A stretch of 15,999 bases of DNA, taken from JANNAT01 sp031422555. GTDB lineage: Bacteria > Pseudomonadota > Alphaproteobacteria > Rhodobacterales > Rhodobacteraceae. This document shows, one piece after another, positions 1 through 6,683 of this stretch; within the stretch, counting starts at the first letter, position 1, and each line of letters opens with the position of its first letter. The position numbers and the translations under genes were made by a program. Below the pieces are notes generated by a model. That model worked only from the letters and a program-made list of their open reading frames with translations. It did no database searches and was not told the origin of the DNA. Location of the stretch: the NCBI GenBank assembly GCA_031422555.1, contig JANPLZ010000048.1:1-15999 (forward strand). The letters are read 5' to 3'.

Positions 1-129
1 CTAAACCGGGGCGAAGCGGCGGCGCAGGAGTTTATGGCGCGCGGGTTGATAGACTCGGCTGCGCTTTTCTTGCAGTCTGATCGGCGTATCCTGGGTGCCA
101 TTGCTTTGAAGGAGCCTGCCTTTGCCTGA
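1..129 (+). CDS. C-terminal fragment, probable UPF0280 family protein
   Basis: The reading frame is open from the left edge and ends at TGA 127-129, giving the last 42 residues of a protein that starts outside the window. The visible tail includes GEAAAQEFMARGLIDSAALF followed by LQSDRRILG. This resembles, from memory, the C-terminus of UPF0280 proteins (an ApbE-like fold of unknown function), which often end in a helix of the form RGLIxxAxLxLQGxxR. The next gene belongs to the AA_synth family, which I recall as a frequent neighbour of UPF0280, and this supports the call. The stop codon lies inside the next gene (8-base overlap), so the two are very likely co-transcribed and translationally coupled. 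With so little sequence, family membership is tentative and no catalytic feature can be seen. Confidence 0.5.
   Translation, partial: LNRGEAAAQEFMARGLIDSAALFLQSDRRILGAIALKEPAFA
109..114 (+). promoter_or_regulatory. Shine-Dalgarno site deciding a TTG start
   Basis: AAGGAG lies 7 bases before the TTG at 122-124, inside the 3' end of the upstream reading frame. It is a near-perfect ribosome binding site at normal spacing and supports TTG as the true start of the AA_synth gene. No ATG lies nearby in the same frame. Confidence 0.7.
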
Positions 130-703
130 CTTCCCCATTCGCCGCATCACTGTGCAAATCGAAGATATCCATCACGATGGCGGGCCTGCGCCAGCACATC
201 CCCGGATGCGCGGCGCGATTCTGGCGGTGGTGGCGAACCCGTTTGCCGGGCGGTTCGTGCCGGATATTGCCACAGCTATGGAGGATCTTAAACCGCTGGG
301 CCTGCTGATGACCGATCGGTTGATCGCAGCTTTGGGCGGTGCGGCGGGAATTGATGGCTATGGCAAAGGGGCCATGGTGGGCGCAGGCGGCGAGGCGGAG
401 CATGGCGCGTTGTGGCATGTGCCCGGCGGCTATGCGATGCGGGCGCGGCTGGGGGAAAGCCGGGCCATCGTGCCAAGTGCGATGAAAGTGGCGGCGATGG
501 GGGCCAGCCTTGATATTCCTTTGGGCCATATCAACGCGGCCTATGTGCGCAGCCATTTTGACGCCATCACCGTCACGATTCCCGATGCGCCGCGCAGCGA
601 TGAGATCGTGTTCGCACTGGCGATGGCCAAAGGCGCGCGGGTGCACAGCCGAATGGGCGGGCTGGAAGCCTGGGACGTCAAAGGCGAGGATGGCCTAAGA
701 TGA
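122..703 (+). CDS. AA_synth (DUF1185) family protein
   Basis: This 193-residue protein matches the length and motif pattern of the 'amino acid synthesis' family (Pfam AA_synth, formerly DUF1185). Visible family hallmarks are IEDIHHDGG near residue 13, VANPFAGRF near 39, a central YGKGAMVG near 80, then DIPLGH and YVRSHFDA near 140, and PDAPRSDEI near 158. The family name is historical and no reaction is firmly established; the protein is predicted to be cytoplasmic. The start is TTG, supported by AAGGAG 7 bases upstream and by the N-terminus being the usual family length. It overlaps the preceding UPF0280-like gene by 8 bases, and its TGA overlaps the next gene's ATG (ATGA). In other genomes such proteins sit with genes for N-heterocycle or amide catabolism (recalled), which fits the hydantoinase genes downstream. 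Confidence 0.8.
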   Translation: MPDFPIRRITVQIEDIHHDGGPAPAHPRMRGAILAVVANPFAGRFVPDIATAMEDLKPLGLLMTDRLIAALGGAAGIDGYGKGAMVGAGGEAEHGALWHVPGGYAMRARLGESRAIVPSAMKVAAMGASLDIPLGHINAAYVRSHFDAITVTIPDAPRSDEIVFALAMAKGARVHSRMGGLEAWDVKGEDGLR

Positions 704-2043
704 AACGGCTGGCGGGGGCCATGGCACTGGTTCCCGGCACGGCATGGGCCTGTGCGTTGCCGCCGTCGGTGATCTTGCTGCTGCCAACCGGGCATTACAT
801 TCTGGGGGCCGCAATGACGGTCGCGTTGACTGCGCTGTTGGGCGCTTTTGCCCAACGGCTGCCGGAATTGTCAGCGCGGCTGATCTATGCCGGGCCAGAC
901 CGGTTTCCGTTTCTGCTGACGTCCTGTGCCGCGTTTGTGTCCTTTGGCCTCCTGCTGATGATCGGATTTTACGGCGCGACCGACCCTGTGCATAATCTGC
1001 TGACCTTGGCGGTCTGGGCCGGGGTTTGGATTGCGTTGCCATTGGCCTGCATGCTGGGCGGTAATCTGTGGGCAGGGATCAACCCGTGGACCGCCCCGGT
1101 TCGGCTGGTGCGGGCGGCGCTGGGGCGGACCGGCCGCCTTGGGCTGGCGCGGTTTGGTCATTGGCCGGCGGTGGCCGGGCTGTTGGGATTCAGTTGGTTT
1201 CAGATCATCGCGGTGGCCCCCGATGATCCGACCATTCTGGCACAAGCCGCGCTGATTTACTGGTGCGTGATTTTTGTGGCAGCCGTGGCCGAAGGCGAGG
1301 ATTGGCTGCAACAGGGCGAGTTCTTGTCGGTGTTCATGGAAATGGTCGCGCGCATCGCCCCCTATTGGCGGGTGCGCCGCGCAGGTCGCGTGCAAGCCTA
1401 TGTCGGCTGGCCGGGCACGCAGGTGATTGGCATGCCCGCATTGGGCATAGCAGAGATGGCCTTTGTCACTTTGGCCTTGGCGGCGTTGACGTTTGATGGC
1501 TTGTCAGAGACGTTTTTCTGGCTGGGGTTGATTGGCGAAAACCCGTTGGAATTTACCGGCCGCTCTGCCGTGCAAGGCGCAAACACCGTGGGGCTGCTGG
1601 GCGTTTGGGCGATGACGGCGGCGGCGATTTGGGCGGTGTTCGGGCTGGGCCGACGCATTGACCGAACCTTTGCGGCCGGGCGGGTGGTGCTGTCGTTTCT
1701 GGCCATCGCGGCGGGGTATCATGCGGCGCATTATCTGGTAACCCTGATGACCGCGGGCCAATACACCATCGCGGCGCTGAACGATCCGCTCTACCGGGGC
1801 GACGATTTTCTGGGCCTGCCGCCGTTTTATGTCAGCTATGGATTTTTAGGCGACGGGGCGGTGATGACCCTGATCTATGCTGTCCAGTTCGGTGTGATAT
1901 TGGCCGCGCATTTGCTGGCGGTTGTTCTGGCCCTGCGCCTTGCGGGCCAAGGCCGGGCTTTGGCGCACCTGCCGCTGACCGGTTTGATGGTCGGCTATAC
2001 TGTTTTGGGGCTATGGCTGTTATCAACGGCACGCGGGGCGTAA
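700..2043 (+). CDS. polytopic membrane protein of unknown function (FedB-like?)
   Basis: This 447-residue protein is strongly hydrophobic with roughly ten candidate membrane segments. The N-terminus (residues 1-20, ending AWACAL) looks like a signal peptide or first membrane helix. It is followed by LPTGHYILGA near residue 28, helices near 70-92 and 98-120, a polar GNLWAGINPW at 121-130, and further helices to the C-terminus. The NLW..NPW motif, followed by W-P and F-W-F-Q stretches, loosely recalls membrane proteins annotated as FedB/'fenitrothion hydrolase'; this is a weak resemblance and gives no function. Its ATG overlaps the AA_synth stop by 4 bases, so the pair is probably translated together. 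A role in membrane transport or processing of the pathway's compound is possible, but nothing in the sequence proves it. No soluble domain, metal-binding cluster or nucleotide-binding motif is evident. Confidence 0.6.
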   Translation: MKRLAGAMALVPGTAWACALPPSVILLLPTGHYILGAAMTVALTALLGAFAQRLPELSARLIYAGPDRFPFLLTSCAAFVSFGLLLMIGFYGATDPVHNLLTLAVWAGVWIALPLACMLGGNLWAGINPWTAPVRLVRAALGRTGRLGLARFGHWPAVAGLLGFSWFQIIAVAPDDPTILAQAALIYWCVIFVAAVAEGEDWLQQGEFLSVFMEMVARIAPYWRVRRAGRVQAYVGWPGTQVIGMPALGIAEMAFVTLALAALTFDGLSETFFWLGLIGENPLEFTGRSAVQGANTVGLLGVWAMTAAAIWAVFGLGRRIDRTFAAGRVVLSFLAIAAGYHAAHYLVTLMTAGQYTIAALNDPLYRGDDFLGLPPFYVSYGFLGDGAVMTLIYAVQFGVILAAHLLAVVLALRLAGQGRALAHLPLTGLMVGYTVLGLWLLSTARGA

Positions 2044-2049
2044 AAGCCG

Positions 2050-2078
2050 TAGACTTTTCATCGACATAAGAACAGAAT
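2050..2078 (+). promoter_or_regulatory. possible weak sigma-70 promoter ahead of the importer genes
   Basis: The 103-base gap 2044-2146 is the only sizeable non-coding stretch on the left side and is more AT-rich than the genes. It holds TAGACT (2050-2055), a 17-base spacer and CAGAAT (2073-2078), each matching four of six consensus bases for -35 and -10. No convincing operator palindrome and no terminator for the upstream genes was seen, so read-through from the left is equally possible. The downstream ribosome binding site AAGGGG (2132-2137) lies 9 bases before the ATG at 2147. Confidence 0.25.
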
Positions 2079-2146
2079 TTAACGCAACGCGTGGCACCAA
2101 CCCAACATTTATTCCGGGCACGCATTTCACCAAGGGGACAACGCCT

Positions 2147-3433
2147 ATGACACACACTCCTATTATCGGCACGGCACCATCGCGGCGCGCGGTTCTTAAG
2201 GGCATGGGCGCGGGGCTTCTGGCAACATCGGCGCTGCCTATGGCGGCTTTTGCCCAAGGCGCACCGATCAAGCTGGGGTTTCAGTTGCACCGCACGGGCA
2301 TTGGCGCGGCCTATGGCCATTGGTATGAACGCAGTGCCATGGCGGCGTTGAAAGTTGTGAATGACGGCGGCGGCATCAATGGCCGCCCGGTTGAGATCAT
2401 CTTTGAAGACGATGCCACCGATCCGGCACGCGGGGCCGAAGTGGTGGACAAATTTGTCAATCAGCATGGCTGCGACGTGGTGTTTGGCCCGCTGTTCAGC
2501 CATGTGGTGATTGGCACAGCACCCCGCGCGGGCGAGTTGAAAGTGCCGTATCTGGTGTGTTCCGAAGGCTATCACGTGGCATCCGGCATGTTGAACCGCT
2601 GGACATTGCAGCCCGGCATCACCGATGTGCGCAGCCAGATCGCGTCGATGGCCCCTTGGGTTGCGGCGAACCTTGGCAAAAAAGTCACCATGATTTTCCC
2701 GGATTTCGCCTTTGGCTATGATCACCGCGATTTCTTTACCGCAGCTATGGCCGCCATCGGCGGCGAGGTGATCGCCCAGATCGCCATTCCGCCAACCGAA
2801 ACCACCTTTACCCGCTATCTGCCGCAAATTCCGCCGGAAACCGAAGTGCTGTATCACGTCATGGTCGGCCCCGCCGTGTTAACCTTTGTGAAAGAGCTGG
2901 GCGAGTTTTATGGCACTGGTCCTGCGCCCAAGATGTTTGGCTTTATTGACAGTCTTGAAGCGGTGAATATCGCGTCACCGGGGTTGGAATTTCTGGAAGG
3001 CAGCCATTTCTGGGAATCGCACAACCGCGTCAAGCAAGCCGATGCTTCGGAATTCGAAGTGGCTTATCGCGCCGCGGTGGGCGTGGATGATACAGGTGCC
3101 TCGGTCAGTGACGCGGCGGATGTGGCCACCTATTCCCACATGTTTTCGGCTTGGGAGACACTGTTCGTGATCAAGGCCGGGATGGAGGCCAGCGCCTATG
3201 CAGGCCCCGCAGACCGCCAGAAATTCGTCGAGGCGATTGAGGCGATGACCGATATGCCGCATTCGCTGGCGCATCCGCAGGGGCCGAAACGCTTTAACGG
3301 CAAGACCCATCAGGCGTTTGGGGTGCAAAACATCAGTCAGGTGCAGGGCGGCCAGTTGATCCGGGTGCATCAGACCACGATTGACGAAGGCCTGTATCCC
3401 GACGCCGTCGATTACTCCGCCCTGCCGTTCTAA
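2147..3433 (+). CDS. ABC transporter substrate-binding protein, HAAT/branched-chain amino acid-amide type
   Basis: This is the periplasmic ligand-binding subunit (Peripla_BP_6 type) of the importer encoded by the next four genes. Residues 1-36 form a Tat-type signal: SRRAVLKG at 12-19 carries the twin arginine, a hydrophobic stretch follows, and cleavage is likely after AFA (34-36). The mature part starts with IKLGFQL and contains the family's NDGGGINGRPVEIIFEDDA stretch near residue 73-91, then the FGPLFSHV region typical of the hinge and ligand area. Length (428 aa) is normal for the family. AAGGGG lies upstream of the ATG at good spacing. The ligand cannot be read from sequence. The linked hyuAB genes suggest a cyclic amide, hydantoin or related amide rather than a plain branched-chain amino acid. 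An intrinsic terminator directly follows the stop, which probably favours high production of this subunit. Confidence 0.88.
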   Translation: MTHTPIIGTAPSRRAVLKGMGAGLLATSALPMAAFAQGAPIKLGFQLHRTGIGAAYGHWYERSAMAALKVVNDGGGINGRPVEIIFEDDATDPARGAEVVDKFVNQHGCDVVFGPLFSHVVIGTAPRAGELKVPYLVCSEGYHVASGMLNRWTLQPGITDVRSQIASMAPWVAANLGKKVTMIFPDFAFGYDHRDFFTAAMAAIGGEVIAQIAIPPTETTFTRYLPQIPPETEVLYHVMVGPAVLTFVKELGEFYGTGPAPKMFGFIDSLEAVNIASPGLEFLEGSHFWESHNRVKQADASEFEVAYRAAVGVDDTGASVSDAADVATYSHMFSAWETLFVIKAGMEASAYAGPADRQKFVEAIEAMTDMPHSLAHPQGPKRFNGKTHQAFGVQNISQVQGGQLIRVHQTTIDEGLYPDAVDYSALPF

Positions 3434-3440
3434 GGCCAAC

Positions 3441-3467
3441 GGGCGGGGTTTGCCCCGCCCGGTTTTT
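3441..3467 (+). terminator. intrinsic terminator/attenuator between binding protein and permease
   Basis: GGGCGGGG (3441-3448) pairs perfectly with CCCCGCCC (3453-3460) across the 4-base loop TTTG, and GG plus five T (3463-3467) follow. It starts 7 bases after the TAA of the binding-protein gene. Because the operon clearly continues, it probably acts as a partial terminator and 3'-end stabiliser, raising binding-protein mRNA over permease mRNA. The T-run ends 2 bases before the ATG of the next gene. Confidence 0.75.
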
Positions 3468-3468
3468 G

Positions 3469-4347
3469 ATGGCCTTTGGTCCTTTTCTTTTGCTGGCGTT
3501 GCTGGAAGGCACGGTCACCGCGGCGGTGCTGGCCTTGACGGCGGTGGGCCTGTCTTTGGTGTTTGGCGTCATGCGCGTGGTTAACGTGGCACATGGCGAG
3601 TTTTTCATGCTGGGCGCAGTGGTGGCGTGGTTTGTCACCGCGGCCCTTCCGGGGCATAACGCCTTGGGGTTCGTCGCGGCTTTGGTGGTGGCACCGCTGG
3701 TGGTGGCGGCCATCGCCGTACTGGCGGACCGGCTGGTGTTGAAACGTCTGAACTACGATCCCGAGGCCACCATCGTCGCCACCATCGGCCTGCTATACAT
3801 CTTGCAACAAGCCGCCCTGACGTTTTACGGCCCAGATGCCCGCCCGGTGGCGGCCCCGTTTGTCTGGCGCATTCAAACGCCGTGGTTTGGCTATTCGGGC
3901 TACAAGTTGTTTGTGGTGGCGGCGGCGGCGATGATCCTTTTTGCGGTGTGGGCCTTTATGACCCGCAGCCGGGCCGGGTTGGTCATGCGCGCCACCCAAG
4001 TTGACCGGCAAACCGCAGCAGCCTTTGGCATTGATGTAAGCAGGGTCTATGCAGGCACTTTTGCGCTGGGGGCCGCGTTGGCAGCCGTGGCGGCGGTGTT
4101 GGTGGTGCCGATCCAGCAAGCGCATTATCTGATGGGCGGTGATCCTTTGCTGTTGTCGTTTATCGTGGTGATTGTCGGTGGATTGGGCAGCTTGCGCGGC
4201 ACTTTGCTGGCGGCTTTGATCATCGGGCTGGGCGACGGGGTGATTTCGATGTTCTTCTCGCCCACACTGGCCAAGATCATCGCCACATTGCTGGTGGCGC
4301 TGGTTCTGGTGTTTCGCCCACAGGGCCTGTTCGGCGCAAAACCATGA
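3469..4347 (+). CDS. livH: ABC transporter permease, LivH family
   Basis: This is an inner-membrane permease of the HAAT importer, 292 residues from the ATG at 3469, normal for LivH. The N-terminal GLSLVFGVMRVVNVAHGEFF (27-46) is a LivH hallmark, and the cytoplasmic coupling region RATQVDRQTAAAFGIDVSRV lies in the second half. It ends with FRPQGLFG, also typical of the family. A TTG immediately before the ATG (3466-3468) could serve as start but lies inside the terminator T-run; neither codon has a clear Shine-Dalgarno sequence. The C-terminus overlaps the next permease gene by ATGA. It should pair with the LivM-like protein to form the membrane channel. The symbol marks the family, not leucine specificity. 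Confidence 0.9.
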   Translation: MAFGPFLLLALLEGTVTAAVLALTAVGLSLVFGVMRVVNVAHGEFFMLGAVVAWFVTAALPGHNALGFVAALVVAPLVVAAIAVLADRLVLKRLNYDPEATIVATIGLLYILQQAALTFYGPDARPVAAPFVWRIQTPWFGYSGYKLFVVAAAAMILFAVWAFMTRSRAGLVMRATQVDRQTAAAFGIDVSRVYAGTFALGAALAAVAAVLVVPIQQAHYLMGGDPLLLSFIVVIVGGLGSLRGTLLAALIIGLGDGVISMFFSPTLAKIIATLLVALVLVFRPQGLFGAKP

Positions 4348-5288
4348 CCGAGGCCGCAAAAATCTGGGGGCTGCATCTGGGCGTGGTGTTGGCGCTGCTG
4401 GCGGCGCAAAACCTGTTGCCGCCCTATTATGCGAACCAGTTGGCGCGGGTTCTGGTGCTGGCGCTGTTTGCGATGGGCTACAATATTGCGCATGGCTATA
4501 CCGGAATGCTGTCGCTGGGCCATGCGTTGTTCTTTGCGGTTGGCATGTATGGCGCGGGGTTAGCGGTGTGGCATCTGGAGTGGACGGCGTTCCCAGCGCT
4601 GGTGATCGGGGTGATTGCGGGCGGCATTACGGCGGCGGCGGTTGGCCTGTTGGCCCTGCGCACAACCGGAGTCAGCTTTATGATTGTCACGCTGATGTTC
4701 GCGCAGACCGGCTATCTGACAATTTTGTATTTCGGCAGTTATACTGGCGGCGATGAGGGCTTTGTCGTCGAGGCCATTGGTCGGCAAGTGTTCGGCTTTG
4801 ATCTGGCACAAGACGCGCCGCGCGGGCTGTTCGCGCTGGCGCTGTTCGCGCTGGGGCTGCTGGCCAAGCTGTGGCTGGTGCGATCCCCGTTTGGCAGGGT
4901 CATGTTGGCGATGCGCGAAAACGAGGACCGCAGCCGCATGCTGGGGTATAATCCGTTTCGGGTAAAGCTGATCGTTCTGGTGATCTCGGGGATTTACGCC
5001 GGGTTGGCGGGCGCGGCTTATGGGGTCTTGTTTGGCTATGTCGGGGCCAGTTTTGCCACGGTGCAATACTCGATCCTGCCGATGCTTTATGCGCTGATGG
5101 GCGGGGCAGGCACGGTATTGGGCCCGCTTTTGGGCACCACAGTGATGTTTGTGCTGGTTGAAATTGCCTCGCTGATAACCTCGGCACAGCTTTTGGTGGT
5201 TGGGGTGGCGCTGGTATGTCTAGTGCTGTTTGCGCCGCGGGGGCTGTTGGGCGTGGTGCGGGACCGGTGGCTGCGATGGCTGCCATGA
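4344..5288 (+). CDS. livM: ABC transporter permease, LivM family
   Basis: This is the second permease of the HAAT importer, 314 residues, with many hydrophobic helices. The family signature AMGYNIAHGYTGMLSLGHAL lies near residues 43-62, and the coupling-loop sequence AMRENEDRSRMLGYNPFRVK lies near 190. Another typical stretch, VISGIYAGLAGAAYG, follows, and the protein ends in the usual FAPRGLLGV-type tail. The ATG overlaps the LivH-like stop (ATGA), and its own stop overlaps the ATG of the ATPase gene in the same way, indicating tight translational coupling. It forms a heterodimer with the LivH-like subunit in the inner membrane. Substrate specificity resides mainly in the binding protein. 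Confidence 0.9.
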   Translation: MTEAAKIWGLHLGVVLALLAAQNLLPPYYANQLARVLVLALFAMGYNIAHGYTGMLSLGHALFFAVGMYGAGLAVWHLEWTAFPALVIGVIAGGITAAAVGLLALRTTGVSFMIVTLMFAQTGYLTILYFGSYTGGDEGFVVEAIGRQVFGFDLAQDAPRGLFALALFALGLLAKLWLVRSPFGRVMLAMRENEDRSRMLGYNPFRVKLIVLVISGIYAGLAGAAYGVLFGYVGASFATVQYSILPMLYALMGGAGTVLGPLLGTTVMFVLVEIASLITSAQLLVVGVALVCLVLFAPRGLLGVVRDRWLRWLP

Positions 5289-6001
5289 TCTTGCAGGCCA
5301 GGCAACTGTCCAAAGCGTTCGGCGGCGTTCGCGCAGTTGATGGCGTGAATTTTGATCTGACACAGGGCGAAATTCAGGCTCTGATCGGACCGAATGGTGC
5401 CGGAAAGACCAGTTTTGTCAGCCTGTTGTCGGGACGGATTGCGCCGGATGCCGGGCAAATTCTGCTGGCGGGGCAGGATATCACCAAAATGCCAGCGCAT
5501 CTGCGGGTGCAGCGCGGTATTGCCTATACGTTTCAGATCACGTCGATCTTTCCGGGGCTTTCGGTGTTCGACAATGCCGCGTTGGCGGCGCAAAGCCGGG
5601 GCGCGCGTGATCTGACCGCCGCTGTTACAACCGCTTTGACCCAAGTTGGGTTGAACGATCTGCACAAAAAGATCGCAGGCAGCCTGTCTTATGGCCATCA
5701 GCGCCTGCTGGAATTGGCGATGGGGTTGGCTTTGACCCCGCAAATCCTGATCCTGGATGAGCCAACCCAAGGTCTGGCGGCGGGTGAAATCGACGATTTT
5801 ACGGCCCTGATCCGCAGCTTGGTGCCGAAGATGACGGTTCTTTTGATCGAGCATAACATGGAAGTCGTGATGGATCTGGCTGACCGCATCACCGTTCTGA
5901 CCCAAGGAAAGGTTCTGGCGCGTGGCACTCCGACAGAAATTCGGGCCAATGCGGCGGTGCAGGCCGCGTATCTGGGGGGCCATGACCATGCTGCAGCTTG
6001 A
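5285..6001 (+). CDS. livG: ABC transporter ATP-binding protein, LivG family
   Basis: This is a cytoplasmic ATPase subunit of the HAAT importer, 238 residues. Walker A is GPNGAGKTS (35-43), the signature region is LSYGHQR, Walker B is ILILDEP, and the switch histidine lies in IEHNMEVV. The QGLAAGE after Walker B and the GTPTEIRAN-AAYLG ending are typical of LivG rather than LivF. The frame is open further upstream with ATGs including 5276. I chose ATG 5285 because it gives the same 4-base ATGA overlap seen at the other junctions and a normal family N-terminus (MILQARQLSKAFGG). The 3' end overlaps the start of the LivF-like gene by 20 bases. Confidence 0.9.
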   Translation: MILQARQLSKAFGGVRAVDGVNFDLTQGEIQALIGPNGAGKTSFVSLLSGRIAPDAGQILLAGQDITKMPAHLRVQRGIAYTFQITSIFPGLSVFDNAALAAQSRGARDLTAAVTTALTQVGLNDLHKKIAGSLSYGHQRLLELAMGLALTPQILILDEPTQGLAAGEIDDFTALIRSLVPKMTVLLIEHNMEVVMDLADRITVLTQGKVLARGTPTEIRANAAVQAAYLGGHDHAAA

Positions 6002-6683
6002 CGGCGTCACTGCTGGATATGGCGATATCACCGTGCTGCGCAACCTGTCGTTTCAGGCGCACGCCGGGCAGATCGTCTGTGTTATGGGCCGAAATGGTGT
6101 GGGAAAGTCAACGCTTATGAAATGTATCATGGGGTTGGTTTCTGTGAAAAGCGGCTCTGTAACACTCAATTCAATACAGATTCAGTCTTTGCCGGCCCAC
6201 TTTGTGCCCCGCTTGGGGATTGGGTATGTGCCGCAGGGACGCCGGTTATTTGGCCCGCTAACCGTGGCTGAAAATTTGGAAATCGGCCTTATGACGCGCA
6301 AGAAAGGCCCGGACGTTCGCGAAAACGTGCTGTCCCTGTTTCCACGCTTGCGCGAACGGCTGACGCAGGTTGCGGCTACCCTGTCAGGGGGCGAACAGCA
6401 GATGTTGGCCATCGCCCGCGCGCTGTGCCTTGAGCCGCAGGTTTTGTTGCTGGACGAGCCGACAGAAGGGTTGCAGCCGTCGATGATTGCCCTGATCCGC
6501 GATGTTATCATCGGGCTGAAACAAACCGGTGTTGCCATTATCTTGGTGGAACACCGGGTTCAGGCCGCATTGGGCATGGCAGATTGCATCGCCTTTATGG
6601 ATCAGGGCCACGTGCAGGAAACGGTGCTTTGCAGTGCGTTAGAGCCTAATTCAGCACAATTTCGCCGGTATGTGGGGGTTTGA
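5982..6683 (+). CDS. livF: ABC transporter ATP-binding protein, LivF family
   Basis: This is the second ATPase of the HAAT importer, 233 residues, forming a heterodimer with the LivG-like protein. Walker A is GRNGVGKST, followed by a Q-loop in GYVPQGRRLFGPLTV (a LivF hallmark), signature LSGGEQQ, Walker B VLLLDEPTEGL and switch histidine in VEHRV. The start could be ATG 5982 (MTMLQLDG) or ATG 5988 (MLQLDG); a G-run at about 5974-5979 fits either. An open extension back to 5922 would lie deep in the upstream gene and adds residues foreign to the family. A stretch around 6121-6195 is visibly more AT-rich than its surroundings but keeps frame. The hyuA gene starts directly after the stop codon, tying transport to catabolism. 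Confidence 0.9.
   Translation: MTMLQLDGVTAGYGDITVLRNLSFQAHAGQIVCVMGRNGVGKSTLMKCIMGLVSVKSGSVTLNSIQIQSLPAHFVPRLGIGYVPQGRRLFGPLTVAENLEIGLMTRKKGPDVRENVLSLFPRLRERLTQVAATLSGGEQQMLAIARALCLEPQVLLLDEPTEGLQPSMIALIRDVIIGLKQTGVAIILVEHRVQAALGMADCIAFMDQGHVQETVLCSALEPNSAQFRRYVGV

Noticed and set aside
2079..2146. Operator or riboswitch in the gap before the binding-protein gene
   Set aside because: Apart from a short ACGCGT palindrome and a ribosome binding site, no inverted repeat or conserved RNA-like structure could be recognised, and the space left after the possible promoter is too small for a riboswitch I know.
1832..2857. Minus-strand open frame of 341 codons across the membrane-protein/binding-protein junction
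   Set aside because: It is antisense to two supported genes and has low-complexity His/Arg/Cys-rich content and no recognisable motif.
5216..5284. Longer N-terminus for the LivG-like ATPase
   Set aside because: The extra residues (Ala/Gly-rich) lie within the LivM-like coding region and are absent from the family. ATG 5285 gives the ATGA overlap seen at neighbouring junctions.
5087..6043. Minus-strand open frame of 318 codons opposite the LivM/LivG genes
   Set aside because: It is antisense to clear ABC transporter genes and has no family resemblance.
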